Shown: positions 49,417-58,545 of the stretch, piece after piece
Layout: every line of letters starts with the position of its first letter
Position numbering within the stretch: position 1 is the first letter of the stretch
Assembly: GCA_963742955.1 (NCBI GenBank)
Contig: CAVUOA010000008.1
Location: 1,550,001 to 1,614,000 of the forward strand
Source: CAVUOA01 sp963742955
GTDB lineage: Bacteria; Bacteroidota; Ignavibacteria; Tepidaquicellales; OLB5
DNA length: 64,000 nucleotides
Direction of reading: 5' to 3'
The notes under the pieces: model-generated
Told to the model about the DNA's origin: nothing
What the model saw: the letters and a program-made list of their open reading frames with translations, nothing else
Databases searched by the model: none
Made by a program: the position numbers and the translations under genes

Positions 49417-50551
49417 AGTATTAAATAAAATATTATTTGCGGCAATACTGTTAAGCTCAGTGAGTTCCTTTTCACAGAGCAGAGATGAGCAGATGACAAA
49501 GGGGATAAACTATGTTTATGAAATTAAGTTTGATTCCGCAAATGCTGTATTTCAATCAATGATAGACAAGAACCCCAAAGACCCGACCGGGTATTTTCTG
49601 GTTGCCATGACAGAGTGGTGGAAAATTTACCTCAACAAAAATGATGAATCGAATGATGAAAACTACCGCTCTGCTGTCGACAGATGCCTTAAAGTTTGCG
49701 ATGAACGCCTTGATGAAAACGAGAACGATGACTGGGCGCTGTTCTTAAAAGGCGGGGTAATCGGCTACCGCGGATTCTTAAACGGTCTGCGTGATAACTG
49801 GCTTGCTGCTGTTGATGACGGCAGGGAGGGGCTTTCGCTTTTAAAAAGATGTGTTGAACTGAATCCATCAAACAAAGATGCTCTGCTGGGAATCGGACTC
49901 TACAATTATGCTGTGAATTATGTTACCGAACGCTACCCTTTTCTTAAAACACTGCTGTTCTTTTTCCCAACGGGGAATAAAGAAGAAGGCTTTGCGCAGT
50001 TAAAGGACTGCATAGAACACGCTAAGTTTGCCAGAACTGAGGCTACGGTGGTTTTATGCTATGTTTATCTTGCCTATGAAAAAAATTATTATGAAGCCGA
50101 AAAATATGCAGATACGCTTTATGCCCGTTACCCTGATAACCCTGTTTCACAGCGGTTCCTTGCCAACAGTTACACCGGTGAGAGTAAGTGGAAGGAAAGC
50201 ATTGTGCTCTGGAAAGATATTCTGATGAAAATTGATTCCAGTTACCCGGGTTATAATAAAACATACCTGAAACGTGAAACGCTGTATTACCTTGGCTTGG
50301 GTAACATGAAAACAGGCAACCTTGATACATCATTAATTTATTATACACAGTCGCTGGATATGAGCCCTGCACTGGATAAAGATAAACAGTCGCCCATGCA
50401 GGTTTTTTCTGCTTTAGGGATTGGTCTTGTTTATGACTTAAAGGGAAACCATGATGAAGCAGTGAAATATTATGACAGGGTTCTTAATATGAATGATATC
50501 GATGACTCCCGCGAAGCTGCAAAAACGTATAAAGAGAAAGGTTATAAATAG
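49409..50551 (+). CDS. Exported tetratricopeptide-repeat protein
   Basis: A 380-aa protein with a signal peptide (ILFAAILLSSVSSFSQ). At least six TPR-like helical pairs follow, e.g. GINYVYEIKFDSANAVFQSM, ALLGIGLYNYAVNYV, VVLCYVYLAYEKNYYEAEKY, YYLGLGNMKTGNLDTSLIYY, ALGIGLVYDLKGNHDEAVKY. It should be a periplasmic or surface protein-protein scaffold. The start ATG overlaps the SDR stop (ATGCTTAG), suggesting coupled translation. No T9SS tail is present. Confidence 0.85.
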   Translation: MLRVLNKILFAAILLSSVSSFSQSRDEQMTKGINYVYEIKFDSANAVFQSMIDKNPKDPTGYFLVAMTEWWKIYLNKNDESNDENYRSAVDRCLKVCDERLDENENDDWALFLKGGVIGYRGFLNGLRDNWLAAVDDGREGLSLLKRCVELNPSNKDALLGIGLYNYAVNYVTERYPFLKTLLFFFPTGNKEEGFAQLKDCIEHAKFARTEATVVLCYVYLAYEKNYYEAEKYADTLYARYPDNPVSQRFLANSYTGESKWKESIVLWKDILMKIDSSYPGYNKTYLKRETLYYLGLGNMKTGNLDTSLIYYTQSLDMSPALDKDKQSPMQVFSALGIGLVYDLKGNHDEAVKYYDRVLNMNDIDDSREAAKTYKEKGYK

Positions 50552-50879
50552 ATTTATACGATTTTTTTCCGCAAAAACTTCATTACTTCAAGTAACGGTA
50601 AGCGAGGCGGAATGAAAGTCCCCCAAATCGCAAAAATTGCCTGCTTACAACAGGTAGACCTGTTAGTGCCAGGCAGGCCTGCTGCAGGCAGGTAATAAAA
50701 CTGACCCTTATGTGCAGTTTTTCTAAAAGATTAACCACAGAGAAGCAGAAACGCAAGGTTCAACACTTAAACACTCCGCACTCGAGACACTCAACTCACT
50801 CTGCACTCCTACCCCCCCATAACTTGAAGTTATAACAAGTTACCAAAGTGCCCTTTAAATGCAGTTTTTTTAAAACAAG

Positions 50880-50898
50880 CCTGCCTGCTGCAGGCAGG
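50880..50898. repeat. 19-nt mobile palindrome, copy 2
   Basis: CCTGCCTGCTGCAGGCAGG between AACAAG and TTACCAAACTGCCC. The unit 40 nt upstream reads AACAAGTTACCAAAGTGCCC without it. Identical in sequence and orientation to 12570-12588. Confidence 0.8.
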
Positions 50899-51043
50899 TT
50901 ACCAAACTGCCCTTAAATTGCGGTTTTTTCTTTCCGCGCATTTATTTCAAAGAACACTATATAAATATATAACATATATTTACTTAAATCAATGCAAATA
51001 TTTTGCTCCATTAACCCCGTTGATGTTAGTCACCGGCATTATC

Positions 51044-51074
51044 TTGACAAGCGACAAGCTTTGTATTATATTTG
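51044..51074 (+). promoter_or_regulatory. Bacteroidota-type promoter
   Basis: TTG (51044-51046, in TTGACA), 20-nt spacer, TATATTTG (51067-51074). It is 270 nt upstream of the next gene, so it would give a long leader that includes the 51209-51270 hairpin, or a separate small RNA. Confidence 0.65.
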
Positions 51075-51208
51075 TATTGAGACCAAATTTCCATTGTCAG
51101 CTATTGACTCCTTCGGCATATTGCTGAGGGAGAAAAATTAAATAAGCTGAAATGGAATTTTTTGTTTATAAATACCATTTTTCTGCTGCCGCGTACCCAA
51201 TTCACCCC

Positions 51209-51270
51209 GTTGTTGGTGCCTGCCTGTCTACAACAGGTAGACCTGGCTCAGACAGGTTTTCACCAACAAC
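51209..51270. repeat. GTTGTTGGTG/CACCAACAAC element with 42-nt nested core
   Basis: Same arms as 36466-36507. The core resembles the shorter one (CCTGCCTG...GCTCAGA) but is split by an extra TCTACAACAGGTAGACCTG, itself a small palindrome whose relative (TTACAACAGGTAGACCTG) lies at about 50645-50662. Confidence 0.7.
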
Positions 51271-51345
51271 GTACAACATTCTCTCACCTTTTGCTTTTTA
51301 ATTGATTGGCTGAATAATATGGGTTAATTTAGGAGAAATAAAGTA

Positions 51346-52737
51346 ATGACCATGAAAAAAATACTACAGCTTAAAGAAATCTTCTCATCTGCAATCTACT
51401 ATCTTGCAATATTAATATTCATCATCGGCTTTAACTTTAGTGATACGCCTTTAAGCGGCGGCTGGTACCAGCAGTTTATACCGAGCATAGGAAGTAAACA
51501 AATTAATGACATTACCTTTCTTGATAGTTTAACGGGATTTGCAGTTGCCTCAAAAAATGTTAATCCGGATACAAGCAGTATATTAAGAACAACCAACACA
51601 GGAGATAACTGGCAGATAGTGTTCACTCAGGCGCAGAGAAGATTCAGCCGTGTTAAATTTATTAATTCATATACCGGTTTTATAAGCGGTGGCAGTGGCA
51701 GCGGTACTTCGTATTTATATAAAACTACAGATGGAGGATATAACTGGAATACTGTACCCGGCGCAACTTTAGGTAATGCTTATTGGAATGATATGAGTGT
51801 ATTAAGTAATGATGTACTGTGGTTAGCCGATAATGACCCTCTCACCGGCGGTTTATTTTTCACTTCAAACGGGGGAGGGAACTGGATACGGCAGTATAAC
51901 AATCCAAATTCACAGCCGGAGAAGATATATATGTTTAATTCAAGAATCGTATTTATATCATGCACAAATACAAATTATGCATTTCTTAAAACAACTGATG
52001 GGGGTAATAACTGGACTTTCATTCCGGGCGTTGATGGATTCAGAGACATATATTTTGCAGATAGCCTGACAGGATGGAAATGCTCCCTCTCAGGCGGGTT
52101 TATGAAAAAAACAACAAATGGAGGATTTAACTGGGTAACACAGATTTTACCTGATGGAGGTATAATTTTATCGACAGGTATTCAACATTTCAGTAATGTA
52201 AACAAAGATACAATATGGGGTGGGGGGGGGATAGTATTTTATGGAGCAGGTCAATTTAGAGGTATGATATACAAAACCACAAACGGAGGGGCAAATTGGT
52301 TATTCCAGGTACCCGATACCATCATACATATTGAGCAATACTTTCATGATAAATTTGTAACAAGATTAACTGGATGGGCATATTCAACACTACCAACGGG
52401 CATCCATACAACCACAGGCGGGGATGATACATTTTACACTGGTGCTAGCCAAATTAGTTCACATATACCGGAAAATTTTTACTTAAGTCAGAATTATCCT
52501 AATCCATTCAATCCTGAAACAAATATTAAGTATCAAATATCAAAAATTAGTTATGTGAAAATAAAAGTATATGATGTTCAAGGAAAAGAGATAAAATTGT
52601 TAGTTAGTCAAAAACAGAATCGCGGATATTACCAAGTTATGTTCAATGGAACAAACTACACCTCTGGTGTTTATTTCTATACATTAACAATTGACGGGGA
52701 ATTAATTGACACAAAGAAAATGGTTTTGCTCAAATAG
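51346..52737 (+). CDS. T9SS-secreted Ycf48-like propeller protein
   Basis: A 463-aa secreted protein. A hydrophobic export segment (residues 17-33, IYYLAILIFIIGFNFS) is followed by Ycf48/BNR-type blades: ILRTTNTGDNWQIVFTQ, YKTTDGGYNWNTVPG, FTSNGGGNWIRQ, KTTNGGFNWVTQ. It ends with a type A sorting domain (FYLSQNYPNPFNPETNIKY ... KKMVLLK). AGGAGAAATAAAGTA precedes the ATG; a second ATG at 51352 is also possible. A run of eight G at about 52211-52218 inside the gene is intact in frame. Confidence 0.86.
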   Translation: MTMKKILQLKEIFSSAIYYLAILIFIIGFNFSDTPLSGGWYQQFIPSIGSKQINDITFLDSLTGFAVASKNVNPDTSSILRTTNTGDNWQIVFTQAQRRFSRVKFINSYTGFISGGSGSGTSYLYKTTDGGYNWNTVPGATLGNAYWNDMSVLSNDVLWLADNDPLTGGLFFTSNGGGNWIRQYNNPNSQPEKIYMFNSRIVFISCTNTNYAFLKTTDGGNNWTFIPGVDGFRDIYFADSLTGWKCSLSGGFMKKTTNGGFNWVTQILPDGGIILSTGIQHFSNVNKDTIWGGGGIVFYGAGQFRGMIYKTTNGGANWLFQVPDTIIHIEQYFHDKFVTRLTGWAYSTLPTGIHTTTGGDDTFYTGASQISSHIPENFYLSQNYPNPFNPETNIKYQISKISYVKIKVYDVQGKEIKLLVSQKQNRGYYQVMFNGTNYTSGVYFYTLTIDGELIDTKKMVLLK

Positions 52738-52793
52738 CACAGGGATTACACCGATTACGCAGAATTTATATTTTTAAGAAAGGAGGTTAAGAA

Positions 52794-52820
52794 ATGAATA
52801 GGAAAATAATTTTATTATAA
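52794..52820 (+). other. Orphan translation start with strong ribosome site (8-codon frame)
   Basis: GAAAGGAGGTTAAGAA directly precedes ATG at 52794, which reads MNRKIILL and stops at 52820. The ribosome site is the strongest seen in the window. The eight residues look like the first part of a signal peptide, so this may be the stub of a lost secreted-protein gene, or a leader peptide for the next gene 68 nt on. Confidence 0.4.
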
Positions 52821-52888
52821 TTCGAACAAAAACAAGATGGAGGTTAGGTAAATCAAAATAAAATATCTAATCAAAAGAAATAAATAAT

Positions 52889-55800
52889 ATGAAAACAAAA
52901 TTATTCTTTACACTAATTCTTGTTATTTCGGTAGTTGCATTTTTGTTCAATAATCCTTCGGCAAAGCTAAGCCCACCCCAGCAGGGCAATACGCCTTTTA
53001 ACAGCACATATTTCATAGGAGCTCTTGATTTTGGAAGTATAGGAACTACAAACCAGTACCATGATTCGTTATATTTAAACCTTTGGCACGAATATTCGCA
53101 ATATGACACAAAGCTTCAGAAAGGCTGGACAAACCGTGCTCCTGCCGATTCTTTAACAGCGGATTTTTCAGACTACGGAAGCCAGATTCAGGATATTCTG
53201 ACTGCAAATACCAATGACGGCATGAAAACCCTTATGTACAGGGTAAAAACTGAATACCTTGCAATGGGCCAGAGAAGCGATTACCAGTGCGAAGATGTTT
53301 CGGATGTTAACAATGATTACTGGTTTTATACTTACGGTAAACACAATTCAGCGGTAAGTACGGAATATCGGGATATCAGCGGTTTTGGAAACGGAACGTG
53401 GGTAAGGTATTCGAGAAATATAAATTCAACAAATGACGGACCGTGGGTTCATACGGCAGGTTACGTTGTTGACAGCCTGATAGCCAACAGGGAGCAGATA
53501 AACTATTTTGCCTACAGTTCACGTTACATGACAGATCAGTTGTACCCCTGGTACATTAAACCGAGAATCAGGATTGATTCAACTGAGGTTTACAATAACC
53601 CTAATAAAGAAGTTTGCAAAATTATAGTTACAAATTTTAATGGTGACACAATTAAGCAGGCTCTTATAAAGGCAAAAAACTTCAGAAAACCAAATAGTAC
53701 TTACTCAGGCAACTACATAGAAGAGTATTATTTTACTGAATGGAACGACACCTCAAGCCTTATAATTGTTCCAATATCAGACCCCAATCATCCGGGCGAA
53801 TTAGCTTTTAACACGAATCCTTTAAATCCTGACCATAAAATAGAGTGGGACGAGAGCTGTAAGGTTGATTACAAAGTCTGGTGGTATGGCAACTGCGATA
53901 TGTGGCTCGATTATGTGAGAGTGGATAATGAGATAGCGGATAGGCTGTTCAAAGGTGAGCATGATGACTGGATTAACTGGGAAGTAAATCTTGCAAATTA
54001 TAACAACTCCGCTGCGGAGTTTTACGTAGAGGAATTTCAGTTTAACAATGTTCCGTGTATGAGCTATGTAGCAAAGAAAATCAGACAGTATTCAAACGAA
54101 AAGTTTAATCTTATGTGCGTGTTAAATTACGGCGAATATTCGCTCCATATGCCCGAATCATGGAAATACCCGTTTGATATTAATTATCTTGTTAGAAATC
54201 TTGTTGATACACTTCAGTTAAGAGAGTTCTGTGATTTTGCTTACCCGCTTAACGGTTATCAACAAGGCTCGCCGAATAACAGCACCCCTGTGTATATACC
54301 CAATACACTTCCTGATACTGAGTATTCTGTTCCGGAGGGGAGACTGTCATTAAGTATAAATCCCTCAACCTATGACACATGGCTTCAAACCTACATTGAT
54401 GACCCTTCAACACTTTTCAATGACAAATTAATTGTTTGGATGAAACACGGCGATGCAATATCGAAAGCCACCGGAATCCCATTTATAAATTTACCTCAGG
54501 CACATCTTTGGTATTCACCGGATTACATGCTGAGAGAACCGACTAATGAGGAAATGAATATGATGATAAATGTATCAGTCAGTTACGGTGCAAGGGGACA
54601 GCTCTGGTTCTGGTATGGCAATTGGGGGAATATAGGAAGCACTAACTATGGAAGGGGATTTACCGGAGGCAATACCTACTCGAATACGGACCCGAGAATT
54701 GAAAATGTCTACGGACAGAACAAATGGACGGCTATCAAGGATATAAATAGGAAAGTAACTCAATGGGGTCCAACGCTAATGTGTTTTGATAATGCACACA
54801 GACAATCTTTTATTTACAGAACAGAGCGGCAGGATTTACTGGACAGAACATATTTTTCAGATATATACACTTATAAAATAACCACTAGTCCGCCTGCTAA
54901 TTGCTGGGAAGATATACCTGAAGGGGATAATCCGCCGGCAAATTCACAAATAGAGTGTAAAGGTGACAGGTATTTACAAGTGGCAGTTTTTGAAGCACCC
55001 TCAGTTACTCAGAACGGGTTATATTTTATGATTGTTAACCGCAGATGTTCTCCTTTTATAAACGATTTAAATGAAACAAGCAATGGCGGGAGAAGATTTG
55101 TAAGAGTTCGTTTTGATGGTAATCACCCTGATATGCAAAATGCAAATAATTGGACAATATACGACTTAGGTAATGATGATTGGAGCCAGAATTTTTCAAA
55201 AACATCTGGTTCAGTTCTCGACTTTGGCTGGTTTATGCCGGGTGAGGGCAGATTATATAAAATGGTGCCTATGGTTAGGTCCGGTGGAACTCTTGTAGCT
55301 GATGAAGATATTCCATCAAGTGCCGAATTTACCTGCGAAGATACTGTATGGACCAACGGCTACAACCTCACCATAGAAAACGGAGCAACAATCCATTTTT
55401 CCGATTCTGCTAAGTTTGTTGTCGAAGGCGGCACATTTACAATGGGCGACCCCAACCAGAGCGGGCAGGATATTACCATGGATGCCGCGCCGAACAACTC
55501 ATGGAAAGGGTTTGAATTCCACGGCGCAAATGTGGGGATATTTAACACCGCATTTTCAGGTTTAGCAAATGACAGTATTGCTATGCTTACGTTTGTTGAT
55601 TGTCCGTTAATCAGCTTAAAGAGCAATTCATTCAGTCCCGGTTCAGGCACTAACAAAAGCGCGCTGGATATCTCTTATGTAAACCAAATGCTTATGATGT
55701 CAAATGCATACATTGGCGGTAACTCGTTTACAACGGGTGATGCTGATATACCCGCTGTTAAAGTAATGGCATATTCAGGTTTTACTGCCCCGGTAATTAT

Positions 55801-56410
55801 TGAAGAAAACAATTTTTCAGGTTCAAACACAGCAATATTTCTGGATAACATTCAGGGCGGCGCAGTAAAATCAAATACATTTACAGGCTATAACAAATCA
55901 ATAACAGCATTATCATCATCGCTTGATGTATATAACAATACAATCTCATCATCTGAAAACACAGATTTCGGCATACAGGCTTTATCCGGCACGGAACTAA
56001 GAATGAGCTACGCATACGGCATGCTGCTGGGCGGAAGAAATACGATAACCAATTCAGGCAACCAGACAAATAATATTTACGTTGAAAATTCGGATTTTCT
56101 GATGGATTACGGCGAGAATATATTTGATATGGGCAGATACAGCGAACATTTATACGGCTGGTTCCCTGAGTCATACGAAGGCTCATACAATGAAACCGAT
56201 AACTGCTTCAAAATTGAGGGCTCAGCAGTTGACCCGCCGAATAATGCCGTAACGCTGGGTGAGCAGGGGAGTCAGATTATATATTTTACATTTACACCTT
56301 ATCTTAACGGCTGTACTCAAGGCGATGGCGGCGACATGATGGCAATAAATTTAGGAAACGGGATATATGATACGGTAATGTATAACGGCGGCGGTCAGGG
56401 CGGCTCTTAG
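52889..56410 (+). CDS. Large secreted protein with beta-helix, N-terminal part of a split T9SS cargo gene
   Basis: An 1173-residue frame. Signal peptide (MKTKLFFTLILVISVVAFLF), then about 780 residues of unknown type, rich in Trp/Tyr and Asp (YFIGALDFGSIGTTNQYHDS, WFWYGNWGNIGSTNYGRGFT). A right-handed beta-helix-like part follows (residues about 820-1130: NGYNLTIENGATIHFSDSAK, ALDISYVNQMLMMSNAYIGG, NTITNSGNQTNNIYV). The frame stops at TAG 56408 inside a palindromic insert. The next frame, 56437-57495, continues with a helical part and the T9SS tail. I take both as one original gene of about 1530 codons. Function unknown; some polysaccharide-related role is only a guess from the beta-helix. 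Confidence 0.75.
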   Translation: MKTKLFFTLILVISVVAFLFNNPSAKLSPPQQGNTPFNSTYFIGALDFGSIGTTNQYHDSLYLNLWHEYSQYDTKLQKGWTNRAPADSLTADFSDYGSQIQDILTANTNDGMKTLMYRVKTEYLAMGQRSDYQCEDVSDVNNDYWFYTYGKHNSAVSTEYRDISGFGNGTWVRYSRNINSTNDGPWVHTAGYVVDSLIANREQINYFAYSSRYMTDQLYPWYIKPRIRIDSTEVYNNPNKEVCKIIVTNFNGDTIKQALIKAKNFRKPNSTYSGNYIEEYYFTEWNDTSSLIIVPISDPNHPGELAFNTNPLNPDHKIEWDESCKVDYKVWWYGNCDMWLDYVRVDNEIADRLFKGEHDDWINWEVNLANYNNSAAEFYVEEFQFNNVPCMSYVAKKIRQYSNEKFNLMCVLNYGEYSLHMPESWKYPFDINYLVRNLVDTLQLREFCDFAYPLNGYQQGSPNNSTPVYIPNTLPDTEYSVPEGRLSLSINPSTYDTWLQTYIDDPSTLFNDKLIVWMKHGDAISKATGIPFINLPQAHLWYSPDYMLREPTNEEMNMMINVSVSYGARGQLWFWYGNWGNIGSTNYGRGFTGGNTYSNTDPRIENVYGQNKWTAIKDINRKVTQWGPTLMCFDNAHRQSFIYRTERQDLLDRTYFSDIYTYKITTSPPANCWEDIPEGDNPPANSQIECKGDRYLQVAVFEAPSVTQNGLYFMIVNRRCSPFINDLNETSNGGRRFVRVRFDGNHPDMQNANNWTIYDLGNDDWSQNFSKTSGSVLDFGWFMPGEGRLYKMVPMVRSGGTLVADEDIPSSAEFTCEDTVWTNGYNLTIENGATIHFSDSAKFVVEGGTFTMGDPNQSGQDITMDAAPNNSWKGFEFHGANVGIFNTAFSGLANDSIAMLTFVDCPLISLKSNSFSPGSGTNKSALDISYVNQMLMMSNAYIGGNSFTTGDADIPAVKVMAYSGFTAPVIIEENNFSGSNTAIFLDNIQGGAVKSNTFTGYNKSITALSSSLDVYNNTISSSENTDFGIQALSGTELRMSYAYGMLLGGRNTITNSGNQTNNIYVENSDFLMDYGENIFDMGRYSEHLYGWFPESYEGSYNETDNCFKIEGSAVDPPNNAVTLGEQGSQIIYFTFTPYLNGCTQGDGGDMMAINLGNGIYDTVMYNGGGQGGS

Positions 56411-56431
56411 GGACAGAACAGCGTTCTGTCC
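56411..56431. repeat. 21-nt palindrome that splits the T9SS cargo gene
   Basis: GGACAGAAC (56411-56419), loop AGC, GTTCTGTCC (56423-56431). The stop codon TAG at 56408-56410 abuts it. The downstream frame is shifted by two bases relative to the upstream one. Confidence 0.7.
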
Positions 56432-56436
56432 GTAAA

Positions 56437-57495
56437 ATGGTAATCTCCCCAAAATCAGTTTATGACTCTATAGCAATACAGATGCGTTTCAGGAATTACA
56501 GCAATGTAAAAACATTATGCCAGTATCTGTTAAACGCATATCCTGACAGCATGCAGTCAATCGGCGCAGTATCGAAGCTCTACATTGCGGTAAGCAAGAC
56601 CGATACATCGGCGCAGTCGGTTACGGATTTAAAAACATTGTATGAGAATTTAATACTGAATCATCCCAGTAACATATCACTGGTAAAGCGGTGTAACTAC
56701 TATGTGCAGAAGTGCAAAGTATTACTGCATCAATACTCATCCGCTTTATCTGGCTTCCAGCAAATAATAAACGAAAATCCTTACAACTATGAAGGACTTG
56801 TAGCGAGATGGGATTACATGGCAACAAGCCTGTTAATGCAGGGTTCCGGTGGAGGAGAAGCCGCTCCTATCCTCCCTGAAAGGGAGGAAGTAACATCTGA
56901 ACCCCGTTCGGACATAAACGGTGACGATGGAGACCCGACATCACCGTTTACCAAAGAAGAAAAGAAACAAATCAAACAAACTGTATCATCGGTATTGGAA
57001 ATATCAAAAACTACAGAAAAGAAGAAAATAGATGTATTAACCAAATTATCCAACAAAGGTGATGAATCTGCAACATCAAAGCTCAAAGTAATCAAGGCTC
57101 TTGAGCAGACTATCAAAACCGAAAGACCGAAGAATTTAGCCGAACATATGAAAATGGTAACCAATGATATAAAGCGCGTGTTTGTAAATCCAAATGCCAA
57201 TAACAATAAGAATGATGTGTTTATCCCGACTGTATTTAATTTATCACAGAATTATCCTAATCCCTTCAACCCAAAAACAAAGATTAACTATGATATACCG
57301 AAGAATGCATTTGTTAAGCTGATAGTATATGACATACTCGGCAGAGAGGTGATAAGGCTTGTGAACAATGAATACAAGCAGCCGGGCAGGTATGTAGTTG
57401 AGTTCAACGGAACCAATTTAGCTTCAGGTGTTTATTTTTACAGATTGGAAGCCGCAGACTACGTAATGTCAAAGAAAATGGTTCTAGTGAAGTAA
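56437..57495 (+). CDS. C-terminal part of the split T9SS cargo gene (TPR-like region plus sorting domain)
   Basis: A 352-residue frame without a signal peptide. It starts in a helical, TPR-like region (VYDSIAIQMRFRNYSNVKTL, VKRCNYYVQKCKVLLHQYSS, YEGLVARWDYMATSLLMQ), as often found before the tail in large T9SS cargo of this group. Then comes a charged linker (GEAAPILPEREEVTSEP, encoded over a CCTCCCT/AGGGAGG palindrome), a Lys-rich helix, and a type A sorting domain (FNLSQNYPNPFNPKTKINY ... KKMVLVK). Without its N-terminal partner it could not be exported, which supports the view that 52889-57495 was one gene. Confidence 0.78.
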   Translation: MVISPKSVYDSIAIQMRFRNYSNVKTLCQYLLNAYPDSMQSIGAVSKLYIAVSKTDTSAQSVTDLKTLYENLILNHPSNISLVKRCNYYVQKCKVLLHQYSSALSGFQQIINENPYNYEGLVARWDYMATSLLMQGSGGGEAAPILPEREEVTSEPRSDINGDDGDPTSPFTKEEKKQIKQTVSSVLEISKTTEKKKIDVLTKLSNKGDESATSKLKVIKALEQTIKTERPKNLAEHMKMVTNDIKRVFVNPNANNNKNDVFIPTVFNLSQNYPNPFNPKTKINYDIPKNAFVKLIVYDILGREVIRLVNNEYKQPGRYVVEFNGTNLASGVYFYRLEAADYVMSKKMVLVK

Positions 57496-57514
57496 AAGAT
57501 TTAGTTAATTAAAC

Positions 57515-57550
57515 AAAAAAGGCTCTGTAATAATACAGAGCCTTTTGTTT
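57515..57550. terminator. Bidirectional terminator
   Basis: AAAAAAGGCTCTGT and ACAGAGCCTTTTGTTTT with loop AATAAT, between the convergent genes ending at 57495 and 57565. Confidence 0.9.
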
Positions 57551-57564
57551 TGTAAGAATAATTT

Positions 57565-58521
57565 TTAATTAAATTTATACCCAATGTTAAACCTGTGTGT
57601 GGAACCGACTTTACCGAGGGAGTTTAATGAATAATCGAAGCTGTATTTATCAAGAATTTTAACACCCAGCCCTGCGGAAAATCCTGCTATACCGAGCGAT
57701 GTGCCGAGCTTTAAATCCTGCCTCTTCTCATTGCTATAGCCCACGCGGGCAGATACATTTTCGCTGAATGTGAACTCACCGCCGATTGCAAATGATTTCA
57801 AATGCTGAAGCGCGTTATCTCTCTGCACGTTAAGATTGCTGAATGAAACACTGAGCTTTAGCGGAAGATGTTCAAGCTGCTTGGAAAGACCTACCCTTAC
57901 ATCAAGCGGAAGCTTTTCCCGTACACCGGCATAAGTGCTTAACTGGGTACCGATATTATTAACGCTTAAAGCAAGGTTCATTTTCTGTGAAGGAATCATA
58001 TAAAGCAAGCCGATATCGAACCCGACAGCGGATGATTTATAACCGGCAATACCTGAGTAAATATATTTTACGTTTATTCCGTAATTCAAAACGTCATAAA
58101 GGTAGTTTGAGTATCCGGCAGTCAGCATCAAATCATTTGCTGTGAAAGTGCCCCCGGTAGGTACCCCGTTTTCATCCATATAGTCGAACGTACCGTAGTT
58201 AAAGTATTTCACACCAACACCAAACCAGCCGATATCTTTGTATTTCATATTATATGATGCTGTACCGAAATTAATATCAAGCAGGTATTTGCCGAATGAT
58301 GCAGAAAGACGCTTGCCTTCAACCGTGCTTAATCCAGCGGGATTATAAAAAATAGTATTGGGGTCATCAGTATATGTTTCAAAAGCGCCGCCTAAAGCTG
58401 ATGCCCTGGCGCTGGGGTCGACTTTTAAAAAATCGTATGCGGGAATTTCCTGCGAATAAAGTGAAGAAGCTGCGGTGAAAATTAATGCAAGAATGATGTA
58501 GGCTGAGGTCTTTTTTAGCAT
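57565..58521 (-). CDS. PorV/PorQ family outer-membrane protein
   Basis: A 318-aa barrel protein of the PorV/PorQ family. Signal peptide ends near LYSQ. YDFLKVDPSARASALGGAFE and DPNTIFYNPAGLSTVEGKRL are the conserved opening blocks; the strands end in GSTHRFNIGYKFN. It probably helps secretion through T9SS or anchors such proteins, like its relative at 30114-31190. It is convergent with the large T9SS cargo gene next door and divergent from nothing; the acylphosphatase gene lies 24 nt upstream on the same strand. Confidence 0.88.
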   Translation of the reverse strand: MLKKTSAYIILALIFTAASSLYSQEIPAYDFLKVDPSARASALGGAFETYTDDPNTIFYNPAGLSTVEGKRLSASFGKYLLDINFGTASYNMKYKDIGWFGVGVKYFNYGTFDYMDENGVPTGGTFTANDLMLTAGYSNYLYDVLNYGINVKYIYSGIAGYKSSAVGFDIGLLYMIPSQKMNLALSVNNIGTQLSTYAGVREKLPLDVRVGLSKQLEHLPLKLSVSFSNLNVQRDNALQHLKSFAIGGEFTFSENVSARVGYSNEKRQDLKLGTSLGIAGFSAGLGVKILDKYSFDYSLNSLGKVGSTHRFNIGYKFN

Positions 58522-58545
58522 TATTTTGAGTTTATTATTGAAATT

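Larger units (their letters stand above)
50552..51345. other. Repeat-rich gap with a distant promoter
   Basis: No gene supported. Present are three similar units of roughly 40 nt, at about 50685-50728 (GGTAATAAAACTGACCC), 50843-50880 (GTTACCAAAGTGCCC) and 50888-50932 (GTTACCAAACTGCCC). Each ends in a GCAGTTTTT/GCGGTTTTT run. There is also a TACCCCCCCATAACTT word (50812-50827), the 19-nt palindrome (50880-50898), a promoter (51044-51074) and a nested element (51209-51270). Confidence 0.65.
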
